A stretch of 64,000 bases of DNA from Diphasiastrum complanatum (Eukaryota; Streptophyta; Lycopodiopsida; Lycopodiales; Lycopodiaceae), in contig CM055097.1 of assembly GCA_029204225.1 (NCBI GenBank), positions 29,343,785-29,407,784 of the forward strand, written 5' to 3'. The notes beneath the pieces were generated by a model that was not told the origin of the DNA, ran no database searches, and was given only the letters and a program-made list of their open reading frames with translations. This document shows positions 22,065 through 32,374 of the stretch, piece after piece (the first letter of the stretch is position 1; each line of letters starts with the position of its first letter). The position numbers were made by a program, and so were the translations under genes.

Positions 22065-22906
22065 TGAGAAAGAAACGAACACGAACTCGAAACATTTATA
22101 TTCATGAACAACTCGAAAGATTCGCGAAACAGTGTCTTGTGAAAGCTCATGGATTTCTTGTTGAAGCTCGAAAGATTCGTGAACAAAATCTTGTCGCAAA
22201 ATTTTTTGTTTCTTGTTCAAACCTCAGATGTCGCGAAATTGTCGCGAACAATTCGCGAAATCTTCTAGACTGTTCTTCAAGCTCACCTGTCGTGAAACTA
22301 TCTCGAACAGTTTGCGTAATATTCTAGATTTCTTCTTCAAAGCTCCAGAATTGTCATCTGTCACGAACAATTTGCGAAAGACGAAAATGTCGTGAAGAGA
22401 CAAGTGTCGCGAACAATTCGCGAAACACGAAGCTGAGATGAAGAGACAGACTGTCACAAAATATTCGCGAACAGAATTTATTCGAGCCTCGAAACAGAGC
22501 GTCTATTTGAATATCAACCGTCATAAACAGTTAGATTTCTACTGTTATAGTATTAAAAGGCCAAAAGACCTGTCCTGTAGCATAATAAATACATATGCAC
22601 TAATCGTTGAAACTCAATCAATCAGAGACACAATAGCGAGATAAGACAACAAGAGATGTATATTGATTAATCAGATTCAGAGTTATAAAAATTCGTTTTT
22701 GATCAATAGTTTCTTATTGTCTAAATTGTCTTAAGTTGTCTCATACTTCCGCTTATAATTTCCGCACGCATATTCAATCAGAACAAATATTGTTCTATTA
22801 GTACATAGATAAGATAAAATCGCGATTGAAGACACTGATATTAGTTTGATTTTATTCGAACTTGTATCGTGTTCTCTGTGGAAGAATAATTACTATTTTT
22901 CCTACA
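22065..22906 (+). repeat. 5' LTR of copia A
   Basis: The start is set at TGAGAAAG, where gag of copia G breaks off; the end CCTACA is followed by one base and TGGTATCAGAGC. The first half is packed with CGCGAAC/TTCGCGAA words (about 22109, 22233, 22248, 22406 and 22421). The LTR starts like copia B's (TGAG..GA.A.AAAACG) and shares the CGCGAACA word style, so A and B belong to one broad family. No complete 3' LTR of A is in the window. Confidence 0.75.
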
Positions 22907-22907
22907 G

Positions 22908-22919
22908 TGGTATCAGAGC
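22908..22919 (+). other. Primer-binding site of copia A (initiator Met-tRNA)
   Basis: TGGTATCAGAGC one base after the LTR end. Confidence 0.93.
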
Positions 22920-23020
22920 ATACGAAATTAAAGTTGATACAGTGGTATCTACATATCCCTCTTAGCATTCTTCATATATCCATCAGTAAGCCACTATCTG
23001 AGGTTATTCAGAATTAGAAG

Positions 23021-23633
23021 ATGTCGTTGATCACCAATATTCAAGCTAAGATAACTACAATCTTGGACCCAGAAGGTTCAAACTACTTGATTTGGAAATT
23101 AAAGATTTCACTCTTGTTGAAGGGCGAAGGTCTATGGAAATGGATAGAACCAATTGAGGAGAAGCTCCTGGCAAAGAACTTCGAGAATGGAGTTTAAAAA
23201 ATGACAAAGCTATAGCAATTATTGCGTCTTCAGTGCATGACAATATAATGCTAGATCTTACATCAATTTCAAACGCAAAGGATTTATGGGAAGAATTGCA
23301 AACCAAGAATGAGTCTCGATCTCGTAATCAGATCATGTTTTTGGAAGACCAATTAGCTTACCTACAATGGGACGACAAAGACCTGAACACATTCATGCGA
23401 AAGATTAAAAGTCTATTTATTTCCTTGCATAATTCTGGTGCAGAAAATACAATTTCTAAGGAAAAACAGCTTAGTTATTTTCTTCGAGCCCTACCCAGGT
23501 CATTCCACACAACTCGAACCTTATTGGCAAAAGACGCGACAATGACACTTCAAAAGGCAATAGACGGAGTGAAGGAGGAAGTAGAAACTCGTGAGCGCTA
23601 TGACGACAATGGTGATTCAAAAAATGCTCTATT
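23021..23633 (+). pseudogene. Copia A gag, N-terminal part
   Basis: Starts MSLITNIQAKITTILDPEG, followed by SNYLIWKLKISLLLKGEGLW, the copia gag entry motif. A +1 shift near 23180 moves the frame; REWSLKNDKAIAIIASS then continues into DLTSISNAKDLWEELQTK, MFLEDQLAYLQWDDKDL and FLRALPRSF. The frame is cut after 23633 by insertion of copia B and resumes at 28899 with the zinc knuckles. The 5-bp sequence CTATT at the cut is duplicated on the other side. Confidence 0.9.
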
Positions 23634-24608
23634 TGATGAGGATAGCGAGTCGCAGTCAAGAAAGCGAGGCAGTCGCGATAGCGAAACAACAATGAAGTTC
23701 AGATGCGATCGTTGGACACTGCCAGCTGAATCACTCCTACAGTCCTCCAGAATGTAGTCAGACACTGTTGATCTACGTTTATAAATTAATGTAGCATTCA
23801 ACAAATTCAACCAATGTGCGGAATTAAATGAATGAGAGAATCAAACACACGAATAACAGCAGATACATTTGCATTCAAGATCATACATCATAAAGGAAGA
23901 CATGTGCACAATGGCTACAAGATCATCTATTGATTTTTCTTTGATTCTTTAGGCACTGCATGCAGATCCACACAGTGCATTGGCGTGAGAGAAATACCGT
24001 CCTCTCACGAGTGGATGTCTCGCTTACTAGCGAACTCGCAGATCCAGTGGATCCTGTTTATAGAGAATTGTCTCGCACGCATGCAGACCTCTGTTCTGTA
24101 TTTTTGTCTTGATTGCTTACTAGCATCAGACTACTTCATCACACACTCTATATATGCCTGTCTATCAAGTATCATCCAGTAAGTATATAGTCGCTCTGTG
24201 TAATCTGTTAGATTAGAGTAATTAGATCTACAACTAATCAGAGAATTACAAGAGTGGCGGATTAGCCACGACCTAGAGTGTATCTGTTGACGTCATGCCA
24301 TCAGATCAGATATCTGTACTTCTGGGTACTTGTATGACCTTGTTGGTCCTTCATGGAGCATGAGGGCAGAAAAGGTTTCGCGATGTTTTTCGTGTCACAT
24401 CGTTGGTTTTGTTTCCGTTGTCTGACTTTCTTGTGTTGGACCGCGAAAGATTTTCGTTCACGAATCTTTCGTGTTCGTGTCTCCTCGTCAAGTGTTCGCG
24501 AAACTTTCGTGCTTCGTGTCTCTTGACTTTCATGTTCGCGAACATTTTCGTTAGGCAGAGGGATGAAAGCTAGCAAAGCTTTGTAAATAGAAACGTTTTG
24601 TCTCCTCA
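23634..24608 (-). repeat. Copia B 3' LTR (full length, 975 bp)
   Basis: TGATGAGG...TCTCCTCA on the plus strand. Carries a minus-strand TATA-like CATATATAG at 24148-24156. The CGCGAA-rich block lies at 24370-24550. The coding-side neighbour is purine-rich on the minus strand (GAGAGAGAGC), as expected for a polypurine tract. Confidence 0.9.
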
Positions 24609-24639
24609 GCTCTCTCTCAAAGCATGATAGCTTTATGCT

Positions 24640-27290
24640 CCTCTATCTCTCAAAAGGTCCTTTGTCGAGGGCTTTGGTGAAGATGTCAGCAACCATGTCT
24701 TTTGTTCCGATGAAGATGGTCTGCAGCATCTTCTTCTCAATTAGAACCCTGATCAAGTGATACTTGATCGCGATGTGTTTTGTTCTGGAATGGAACACAT
24801 GATCTTTTGTCAGATGTATTGCAGAGGTGTTATCCATCTGCAAGACCAGAGGCTCGTTTCTTGTTTCGTCCAATTCGTCCAAGAACTGCCTTAGCCAGAT
24901 TATTTCGTTGGCCATCTTTGCTGTTGCAACATATTTCGCTTCGCAGGATGACTGGGTCACAATGGTCTGCTTCTAGCTGACCCAGAGAATTGCTGCTCCT
25001 GATGCGACGGTACATCCTCCTGAGATGCTCTTACAATCGTCCTTGAGAGATGCCCAGCTAGCATCGCTGTAGGAAAGCATCTTGAAACCTACATCACGAT
25101 AATAACACAAGCCATAATCCCTTGTTAATTGAAGATATTGCAAGATTCGTTTTGCAATCTTCCAATGTGTTGGGCCTGGATTCGTGCAGAATTGGCTCAT
25201 CCTGAACCCCGCATAGGCAATGTCAGGTCGTGTGTTGTCCGCAAGGTACATCAGTGATCCTATCAGCTTCTTGTAAGGTGTGAGCTGCATTTGTTTTCTC
25301 TCTTTCTCAGTCTTCAGACAGTCATCGTTTGTCAGCACCATCCCTGCGAGCATTGGAGTGTTCGCTCCTTTGCAGTTCAGCATCCTAAAATTCTCTAGGA
25401 TCTTCTGTGTGTATCTGGACTGGTGAAGGTATAGCTTAACTCCCTCATAGTCCCTTTCAATTTGTAAGCCTAGGCAGCACCTGCCATCTCTTCGTTCATG
25501 GCTCGGATCCATCTGTCCTTCTCTGGACATTAAATCGCTTCCTCGAAAGTCTGTGGTTCCCCACTGAATCTGCAGAACTCTTCTGATGTGGAAGCTGAGC
25601 TGTCTGGCACATATCTTGCTGGCGCTCTTCGTGGTCTTGTCGACCTTCAAGGAAATCCTCCTGGGACAACAACGCCTTTGTCTTTGTCTGTTTTGCTAGG
25701 TTCAAAACGATCCTGGTTTACAAGGACTGTAGCAGTAGGCTGCCTCTCGAATCTTTCATCTTTAGATTCGTCACTCGAATGGGAAACGACTTGAAAATCT
25801 TCGTTTTCGTGTTCATCCTCTGCTCCCTCTGTCATTGGCGGTAGGTCATAGTACTGTCTCTCCAAAACTTCGTAGATGATAGGATCGTCATTGGCCATTG
25901 TCCTGCTCTCATCAAATCTGACATCTCTCACTGTTTTCACAATGTTCGTGTCTGGCATGTAGACTCTGTAGTATGACAAGTTGTTGTCATAACCTACCAG
26001 AAATCTCTACTCGGCTTTCTTATCAAGCTTCTTTTGAAGCTTATCAGGAATATGTGCGTAAGTTGTATAGCCAAAGATTCTGACGTGAGAGAGGTTGGGC
26101 TTTCTACCCCACCATAATTCATGTGGTGTCGTGTGAGGGACACCAGACTTCCATGTCCTATTCTGGATGTATGTAGCTGTAGCTACTGCTTCAGCACACA
26201 ATACCCTTGGAGCCTTCGAGTAGGCCATCATGCATCTAGCTGCTTCCATCAGAGTCTGTTCTTTCGTTCAACAACACCATTATGCTACGGTGTGTAGGCT
26301 GCAATTCTTCTGTGAATGATGCCACGATCATTGCAAAAGTTAGTGAAGCGATTCGAGATGAATTCGCCACCTCGATCTGTCCTGATTTGCTTCACTTTGC
26401 TGCCTGTACATCTCTCAGTCCAAGTCACATATTCTGTGAATTTATCAAGTGCTTCAGATTTATTCTGAATAAAATACACTCTAGCAAATTTGCTATAGTC
26501 ATCAATGAAGGTTATATAATATCTAGAACTCCTACTGAGATCACATTGAAAGGCCTATAGATGTTAGAATGCACCAACTCCAGAATCTTGGTCATTTCTG
26601 TAGGACTACTTGATGAATGGAGTGCGTGACATCTTCCCTTTCAAACATGCATCACAGGTGGTCTAATTGGTTGCATTCGAGATGCTGACCCCTGTCATTG
26701 CTCCATGATGGCTTGTTTGATAAAGTGCCATTGAGTTCATGTGGCATAGTTTTCTATGCCACAGAGTGTCTGGCAAGTCATCATGAGTCTGATGCACCTG
26801 ATCTACAGGTAGGCGCACCTTCAGATGATATAGATTTCCTTTCCTTCTGCCTTGAGCGATCAGAGTACTGGTACTGGCGTCAATCACATTGCATGCTTCA
26901 TCAAAAAACGTCACACGCATTCCTGCATCTACTATTCTTGTTATAGAAAGCAAGTCTTGCTGCAAAGTAGGCACAAACAGAACGTCTACGAGTCGTCTGT
27001 CTCTGCCGTTGGTGTTGAGCCATAGTGAACCAATACCATTCACTTGATATTTGGATCCATCTCCAAGAACTATGAATCTTGAAGGATTCGCACTTCTGAA
27101 ATCAGACATTATTTGTCTTGATGTCACAAAGTGCGAGGTGGCTCCTGAATCTAGGATCACCTCATGTGTGTCAGATGTTGATGATGCACACACGTCTTCA
27201 CAGATGTAGACGGTCAAACAGTTATTTTTCGATCTTTCTTCGCCCATCTTTGAGCTCTCAGGCTCCTCGACATAGGATGAACTAGCCTGG
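24640..27290 (-). pseudogene. Copia B pol (protease, integrase, RNase H; RT core missing)
   Basis: From high to low coordinate on the minus strand: protease VILDSGATSHFV (about 27155), pre-integrase LWHRKLCHMN (about 26755), integrase YITFIDDYSKF (about 26500), IRTDRGGEFISNRF and HNGVVERKNR (about 26270), connector IFGYTTYAHIPDKLQ, the Ser/Glu-rich linker, then EKDRWIRAMNEEMA (about 25500). There the frame jumps into the RNase H linker RDYEGVKLYLHQSRYTQKIL, so about 200 residues including the RT catalytic YVDD region are missing. RNase H follows: SYSDASWASLKDDCKS (about 25070), a stop, QSSCEAKYVATAKMANEIIW and MVADIFTKALDKG (about 24680). Stops lie near 26620, 26275, 25650 and 24975. Confidence 0.92.
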
Positions 27291-28140
27291 AAAGTTAAGA
27301 CATCACTAATACTCAAGGGCGAAGGTTTATTCCCCTAGGTGGATGGCACAGAAGAGATGCCTACGACATCAAGCAAGGAGCTACATGAATGGAAGGAGAA
27401 AAATGACAAGGAAGTAGCCTTGCTATCTTCATCCATCGAAGATAGTCTCACACTTGACCTGGCTACACTCTCCAAAGTTAAGGAGATGTGGGATGCATTG
27501 CTCACCAAATTTCAGACGAAATCAAGAAGTCAAATCATGATGCTGGAAGATCAACTGACAAATCTACAGTGGGATGGAAAAGACCTCACTTCTTTCGTAA
27601 GAAAGATGGAAGATCTGTTTCTGTCACTACACAACTCTGGGGCAGAGAACGCAGTGTCAGCTAAGAAGCAGCTCACCTACCTGTTGAGAGCCTTACCCGG
27701 ATTATTCTAGACAACGAGGACCCTGCTCACGAAAGATCTTACAATGAACCTCGAAAAGGCGATTGTCGAGATTCGAGAGGAAGTCGAGGCCAAAGAACAC
27801 CTTGATCACAAGGATGGTTTTGACCAGGCCCTCTACGACAACAAAGATAAATCCAAGAAACAATTTAAGCCTAAGAGGGAGTCAAATCAGAGACATGATC
27901 GTGATCAACAAGCAAAGGGGACTAGCAAAGGCAACTCGAAGAGCAAAGGGAGGTCGAAGCATCAAGGTGCAGACAAGAAGACTTGCGTGAGATGCAGAAG
28001 AGACAGGCATACAATTGATACATGCTGGCTCAATCCAAAGATTAAGTGTATTCACTATCATAAGAAGGGTCATGCAGCCGTGGATTGCCGCCTAAACCCG
28101 AGAAACAAATATTCGCAGAACAGACAAGAGATCAGCAAGA
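27285..28140 (+). pseudogene. Inverted gag segment of copia B
   Basis: Although the element runs on the minus strand, this part reads as copia gag on the plus strand: WKVKTSLILKGEGL (about 27288), a stop, HEWKEKNDKEVALLSSS, MLEDQLTNLQWDGKDL, LLRALPG, a stop at 27707, then two zinc knuckles CVRCRRDRHTIDTC (about 27984) and CIHYHKKGHAAVDC (about 28050; the second Cys is Tyr). The first 20 or so gag residues (MVSISSMQSKIYTILDSS) lie on the minus strand at about 28195-28145, right next to the segment. Pol resumes on the minus strand at about 27290. This is therefore a clean internal inversion of about 855 bp covering nearly all of gag. Confidence 0.9.
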
Positions 28141-28144
28141 AAGT

Positions 28145-28306
28145 TAGATCTTGAAGAATCAAGAATTGTGTAGATCTTGCTCTGCATGCTGCTGATTGAA
28201 ACCATTGCTTCTAGAGTCTGTTCTCTTGTTGATGGTTGTTTTCTAAATGCTTGGCCTCCTGGATCTGATAGCTTATTGGCTATGTCAGATTATGACAAGA
28301 TAGGTA
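28145..28306 (-). pseudogene. Copia B leader and first gag codons (native orientation)
   Basis: On the minus strand the leader follows the primer site, and ATG at about 28197 starts MVSISSMQSKIYTILDSS, matching the start of copia A gag (MSLITNIQAKITTILD). The frame ends at the inversion boundary about 20 codons later. Confidence 0.8.
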
Positions 28307-28319
28307 GGCTCTGATACCA
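28307..28319 (-). other. Primer-binding site of copia B (initiator Met-tRNA)
   Basis: Minus strand TGGTATCAGAGCC, one base from the LTR end. It fixes the element's direction as minus. Confidence 0.93.
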
Positions 28320-28320
28320 C

Positions 28321-28893
28321 TAATGAGGATAGCGAGTCGCAGTCAAGAAAGCAAAACAGTCGCGATAGCAAAACAACAATGAAGTTCGGATGGAGTTCAG
28401 ATGCGATCGCTGGACACTGCTGCTGAATCACTCCTACAGTTCTCCAGAATGTAGCCAAACACTGCTGATCTACGTTTATAGATTAATGTAGCATTCAACA
28501 AATTCAACCAATGTACAACTAATTAGAAAATTACAAAAGTGGTGGATTAGCCATGACCTAGAGTGTATCTGCTGACGTCATGCCATCAGATCAGATATCT
28601 GTACTTCTGGATACTTGTATGACCTTGCTGGTCCTTCATGGAATGTGAGGGCAGAAAAGGTTTCACGACGTTTTTCGTGTCACGTCGTTGGTTTCGTTTC
28701 CGTCGTCTAACTTTCTCGTGTTGGACAGCAAAAGATTCTCGTTTGCAAATCTTTCGTGTTCATGTCTCGTCGTCAAGTTTTTGTGAAACTTTTGTGCTTC
28801 GTGTCTCTTGACTTTCGTGTTCGCGAACATTTTCGTTAGGCAGAGGACTGAAAGCTAGCAAAGCTTTGTAAATAGAAATGTTTTGTTTTCTCA
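28321..28893 (-). repeat. Copia B 5' LTR, internally deleted (573 bp)
   Basis: Matches 23634-24608 at both ends but lacks about 410 bp corresponding to 23818-24229, including the TATA-like sequence. The terminal TG has become TA at 28321-28322. Confidence 0.9.
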
Positions 28894-29161
28894 CTATTTA
28901 CTCAGAAGAATAAATCTTCTAAGAAGTCTAAGTTTAAGAGAGAGTCATCTAAGAAGAATGAGTCTAAGACTAATTAACAATAATCTGGAAAACAACAGAA
29001 GAATTTTGGTGATAAGGAGATCTGCAACAGATGCAGAAGATCAGGTCACACAAAAGAAAAGTGTTGGCTAAATCCAAAGATTGAATGCATTCATTGTCAT
29101 AAACGGGGTCACACAACAATAGATTGTTATCAAAATCCCATAGACAAAAAGGAGCAGAATT
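28894..29161 (+). pseudogene. Copia A gag, C-terminal part with zinc knuckles
   Basis: Continues the gag frame interrupted at 23633: after the duplicated CTATT the same frame reads TQKNKSSKKSKFKRES, then a stop at about 28975, then two intact CCHC knuckles, CNRCRRSGHTKEKC (about 29022) and CIHCHKRGHTTIDC (about 29088). The knuckles bind element RNA during packaging in active relatives. Confidence 0.9.
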
Positions 29162-30890
29162 GAAGCAAACCTTCAGATTCAAACTATGTCGAAGACAGAG
29201 CAGAATGCTCCAGAGTAGCATAAGACAGGGCAACAAAAAATTCAGCAGCTCATGTTAGTACTGATCTATGTTGTTCATCTAATTCAATTCGAGAAGTAGT
29301 ACTTGATTCGGGAGCCACCTCACATTTTGTTTCCTCAAAACAAATTTTGTTTGAGTATAAGAAGACGAACGATTCAAGATTCAATATACTTGGAGACGAT
29401 TCTAAACAGGTGGTTGATGAAATTGGTGTATTATGGCTAGACACAAATAAGGCGGACAAGAAACTGGAGGAAGTTCTCTATGTCCCTACTCTTGATAAAG
29501 ATCTTCTATCTGTAGCTAAGATAGTTGATAAAGACATGTCAATAACCTTCACAAAGAACTCTTGTAAACTGTTCGAGGAAGATTCTGATAACTTGGTTGC
29601 TAAAGGCAGCAGAGAAGGAAATTTGTATCACCTGAACATTCGAACAAGAATCGAACAAGTCAATCAAACTCAGGAATCAACAGATGTACTGTGGCACAAA
29701 AGGCTATGTCATATGAACATGGAAGCCTTGTACCAAGCCAATGAAAGCTAGAGAATTCAAGGAGTCAAAATCAAAAGTAGAGATATTCGAACTACCTGCG
29801 AATCCTGTCTTAAAGGCAAGATGACTAGAACACCTTTCAGTAACGATGTTTATAAAGCAACTAGGGTACCTGAAATTGTGCATTCAGATATTTGTGGACC
29901 ATTCGGAGTATTGTCGTTGGGTGATGCAAAGTACTTCATTACATTTATTAATGACTTCAGCAAGTTCGTTGTAGTAAGGCTTTATTCATACCAAACCTGA
30001 AGCTTTCAAGAAATTTGTTGAGTATACGAGTTAGGCTGAGAAGCAGACAGGCAATAAGTTGAAGCAAATTCGCACAAATCGTGGAGGTGAGTACATTTCC
30101 AACGAATTCAAAGCTTACTGTACTGATTGAGGTATTATGCACACAAAGACTGCATCTTACACACCTCAACACAATGGAATAGCTGAACGAACAAATCGTA
30201 CACTAATGAAAGCTGCAAGGTGTATAATGGCTCATGCAAAAGCACCAAAACAATTGTGGGTAGAAGTAGTGGCAACATCAAATTATCTTCAGAATCGTAT
30301 TCCAAAATCTCAAATACCCGATAAAACTCCTCATGAGATATGGTGGAAATCAAAGCCAAATCTTGCACATGTTCGAACATTTGGATGCGCAGTGTATATG
30401 CACGTACCAGATAAGCTGAGAAAGAAACTCGATGAAAAGACAGAACAAGGTTTTTTGGTAGGATTCGAGTTACATTCGTCATATTATCGTGTTTATGTAC
30501 CCGAAACTAGCAAGATAAAAGTTGTTCGAGATGTTAAATTTGATGAGACGAAATACATAGCAGACAGTGATCTAGTCAGCTATGAAATTCTCAAAAATTA
30601 TTATGAGCTGCCAATGACAACAGAAGAAAAACAAGCAGAAGATGAAAGAGAGCTACCAGATCCAAAGGGAGGTCAAGATCGAGTACCTGACAGACTCGAA
30701 TCACCAGCGCGAATTCCAGCAGAAATGCTTGAATCAGAATCGAACTCGAAGCCTGCAGAATCGAACTCGAAACCACCTATGAGAAGATCTGATAGACAAC
30801 GAAAACCACTAGAAAGGTGTGGTCAAGATGTTTTTAATACGACCATCGAATTTTGTGGATTCTATGACAAACTTCAAACATTCGAATAGC
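29162..30890 (+). pseudogene. Copia A protease and integrase
   Basis: Protease VVLDSGATSHFVSSKQ at about 29299-29346, then VLYVPTLDKDLLSVAKIVD and pre-integrase LWHKRLCHMN at about 29690. Integrase: YFITFINDFSKF (about 29935; Asn replaces the first catalytic Asp of the usual FIDDYS), QIRTNRGGEYIS (about 30070; Asn where the second catalytic Asp is usual), then HNGIAERTNRTLM at about 30170, where the catalytic Glu is kept. Stops interrupt near 29749 and 30130. The long frame 30137-30889 covers the integrase end, connector and the acidic linker to RT. Two of three integrase acidic residues are altered, so integration activity is lost. Confidence 0.88.
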
Positions 30891-32360
30891 TATAGATGGA
30901 CCAGATAAAGATCATTGGATTCAGACAATGGAGGACGAAATGTCACCCATGTATAAGAACAATGTATGGACACTCGCACGATGGCTAAAAACTAGTCAAG
31001 TGCAATTGGATCTATAAGATCAAAATAGGTCTTGATGGAGAAAACATCATATATAAGGCAAGGTTAGTTGCTAAAGGATTTTCACAGAAGTATGGGATCG
31101 ACTACACTAATACTGTCTCACCGGCAGTCAAACATACATGAATTCGCTTGTTATTCGCATATGCAGTGGCTCATGATCTAAAAATCCATATTGTGGATGA
31201 GAAAACTGCTTTCCTACATGCAGAATTGGAAGAAGACTTATTCATGGACCAGCCACTTGGTTTTGTAAGCCAAGAATATCCAGAATACGGATGTCACATG
31301 AATAAAAACATTTATGGTCTCAAACAAGCAACAAGACAACGGTATAGAAAGAAGGACGAAGCACTACGTTCCATAGACTTCAAACCTCTATTTGCTTAAT
31401 CAAATGTCTATATCAAACATGTTCAAAATGAAATAATTATTTTAGCTGTTTATGTTGATGGCACGCTTATCTTTTTAAAAAGAGAGAAGTTAATTTCAGA
31501 TGCCAAAGAGACATTTCTGAAATATTTGAGATCGTTGACCTAGGAGAAGCTAAAATCTTTATAGGCTTGTAGATCGTGAGAGACTTTAAAGGTGGTAAGT
31601 TGTATCTTCACCAACAAAAGTACACTCGAAAGATCATTGAAGACTTCAACGTGCTCGAATGCAAAGGTGTGCATACTCCCATGATACCTGGAACAATATT
31701 GAGCAAGGCAGATTGTTTGCAGACTCTCGAGGAAGAGAAACAAATGGCTGAAACACCCTATCGTAGGCTGATTGGATCATTATTATATCTAGCAGACAAC
31801 ACCAAACCTGATATAGCATTTGCAGTGTACAGGCTGATCCAATATAATCAGAATCCAGGATCGTTACATTGGAAGTTGGCAAAGAGAGTACTACAATATC
31901 TCCTAGAAACGAAAGACTATGGACTGCGTTATTCAAAGGAAGCTAGATTTCACATCGAATCTTAGAGTGACGCAAGCTGGGCATCCATAAAGGATGATAG
32001 CAAAAGTATTTCAGGAAATTGTACTCTAGCATCTGGCGCAACCATACTCTGGATTAGCAAGAAACAAACAGCAGTAGCTACCAACAGCCAAGATGGCAAA
32101 TAAGCTGATCTGGATTAAACAGATATTGGAAGGATTTGATGAATCTAGTTCTGAACCTTATGTCTTGTTAATGGATAACACTTCAACAATCTATCTTACG
32201 AAAGATCTGGTATTTCACTTGAAAACGAAGCACATAGCTACAAGTATCATGTGATTCAAGACTTAGTCGAGAAGAAGTTACTGAAGACAGTCTTCATACC
32301 CACAGAGGAAATGACAACTGATACCTTTACAAAGCCACTAAGTAAAGCCATCAACGACTC
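30891..32360 (+). pseudogene. Copia A reverse transcriptase and RNase H
   Basis: RT blocks [31 protein letters not shown] (about 31062), VDEKTAFLHAELEEDLFM (about 31195) and IYGLKQA are clear. The catalytic box reads YVDGTLI (about 31450) instead of YVDD, so one metal-binding Asp is lost. RNase H linker: KLYLHQQKYTRKIIEDF, RRLIGSLLYLADNTKPDIAF; RNase H: SDASWASIKDDSKSISGN (about 31968), then heavy damage, then FIPTEEMTTDTFTKPLSKA (about 32295-32350). Many stops (31018, 31400, 31966, 32103). No 3' LTR follows; coding DNA of another copia begins at once. Confidence 0.9.
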
Positions 32361-32374
32361 ACAAGCATGATTCC

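Larger units (their letters stand above)
23634..28893 (-). mobile_element. Copia B, complete nested Ty1/copia element (minus strand)
   Basis: A 5,260-bp element inserted in gag of copia A, bounded by a perfect 5-bp target duplication CTATT (23629-23633 and 28894-28898). Minus-strand order: 5' LTR 28893-28321, primer site 28319-28307, gag start, an inverted gag segment, pol 27290-24640, 3' LTR 24608-23634. Defects: inverted gag, no reverse transcriptase core, several stops, and a 5' LTR lacking about 410 bp including the TATA region. It is therefore non-autonomous, and its own transcript would lack the native promoter. Confidence 0.93.

Noticed and set aside
27285-28140. A separate plus-strand copia inserted in copia B
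   Set aside because: No LTR, primer site or target duplication borders it, and the element's own gag is otherwise missing; an inversion explains all of it.
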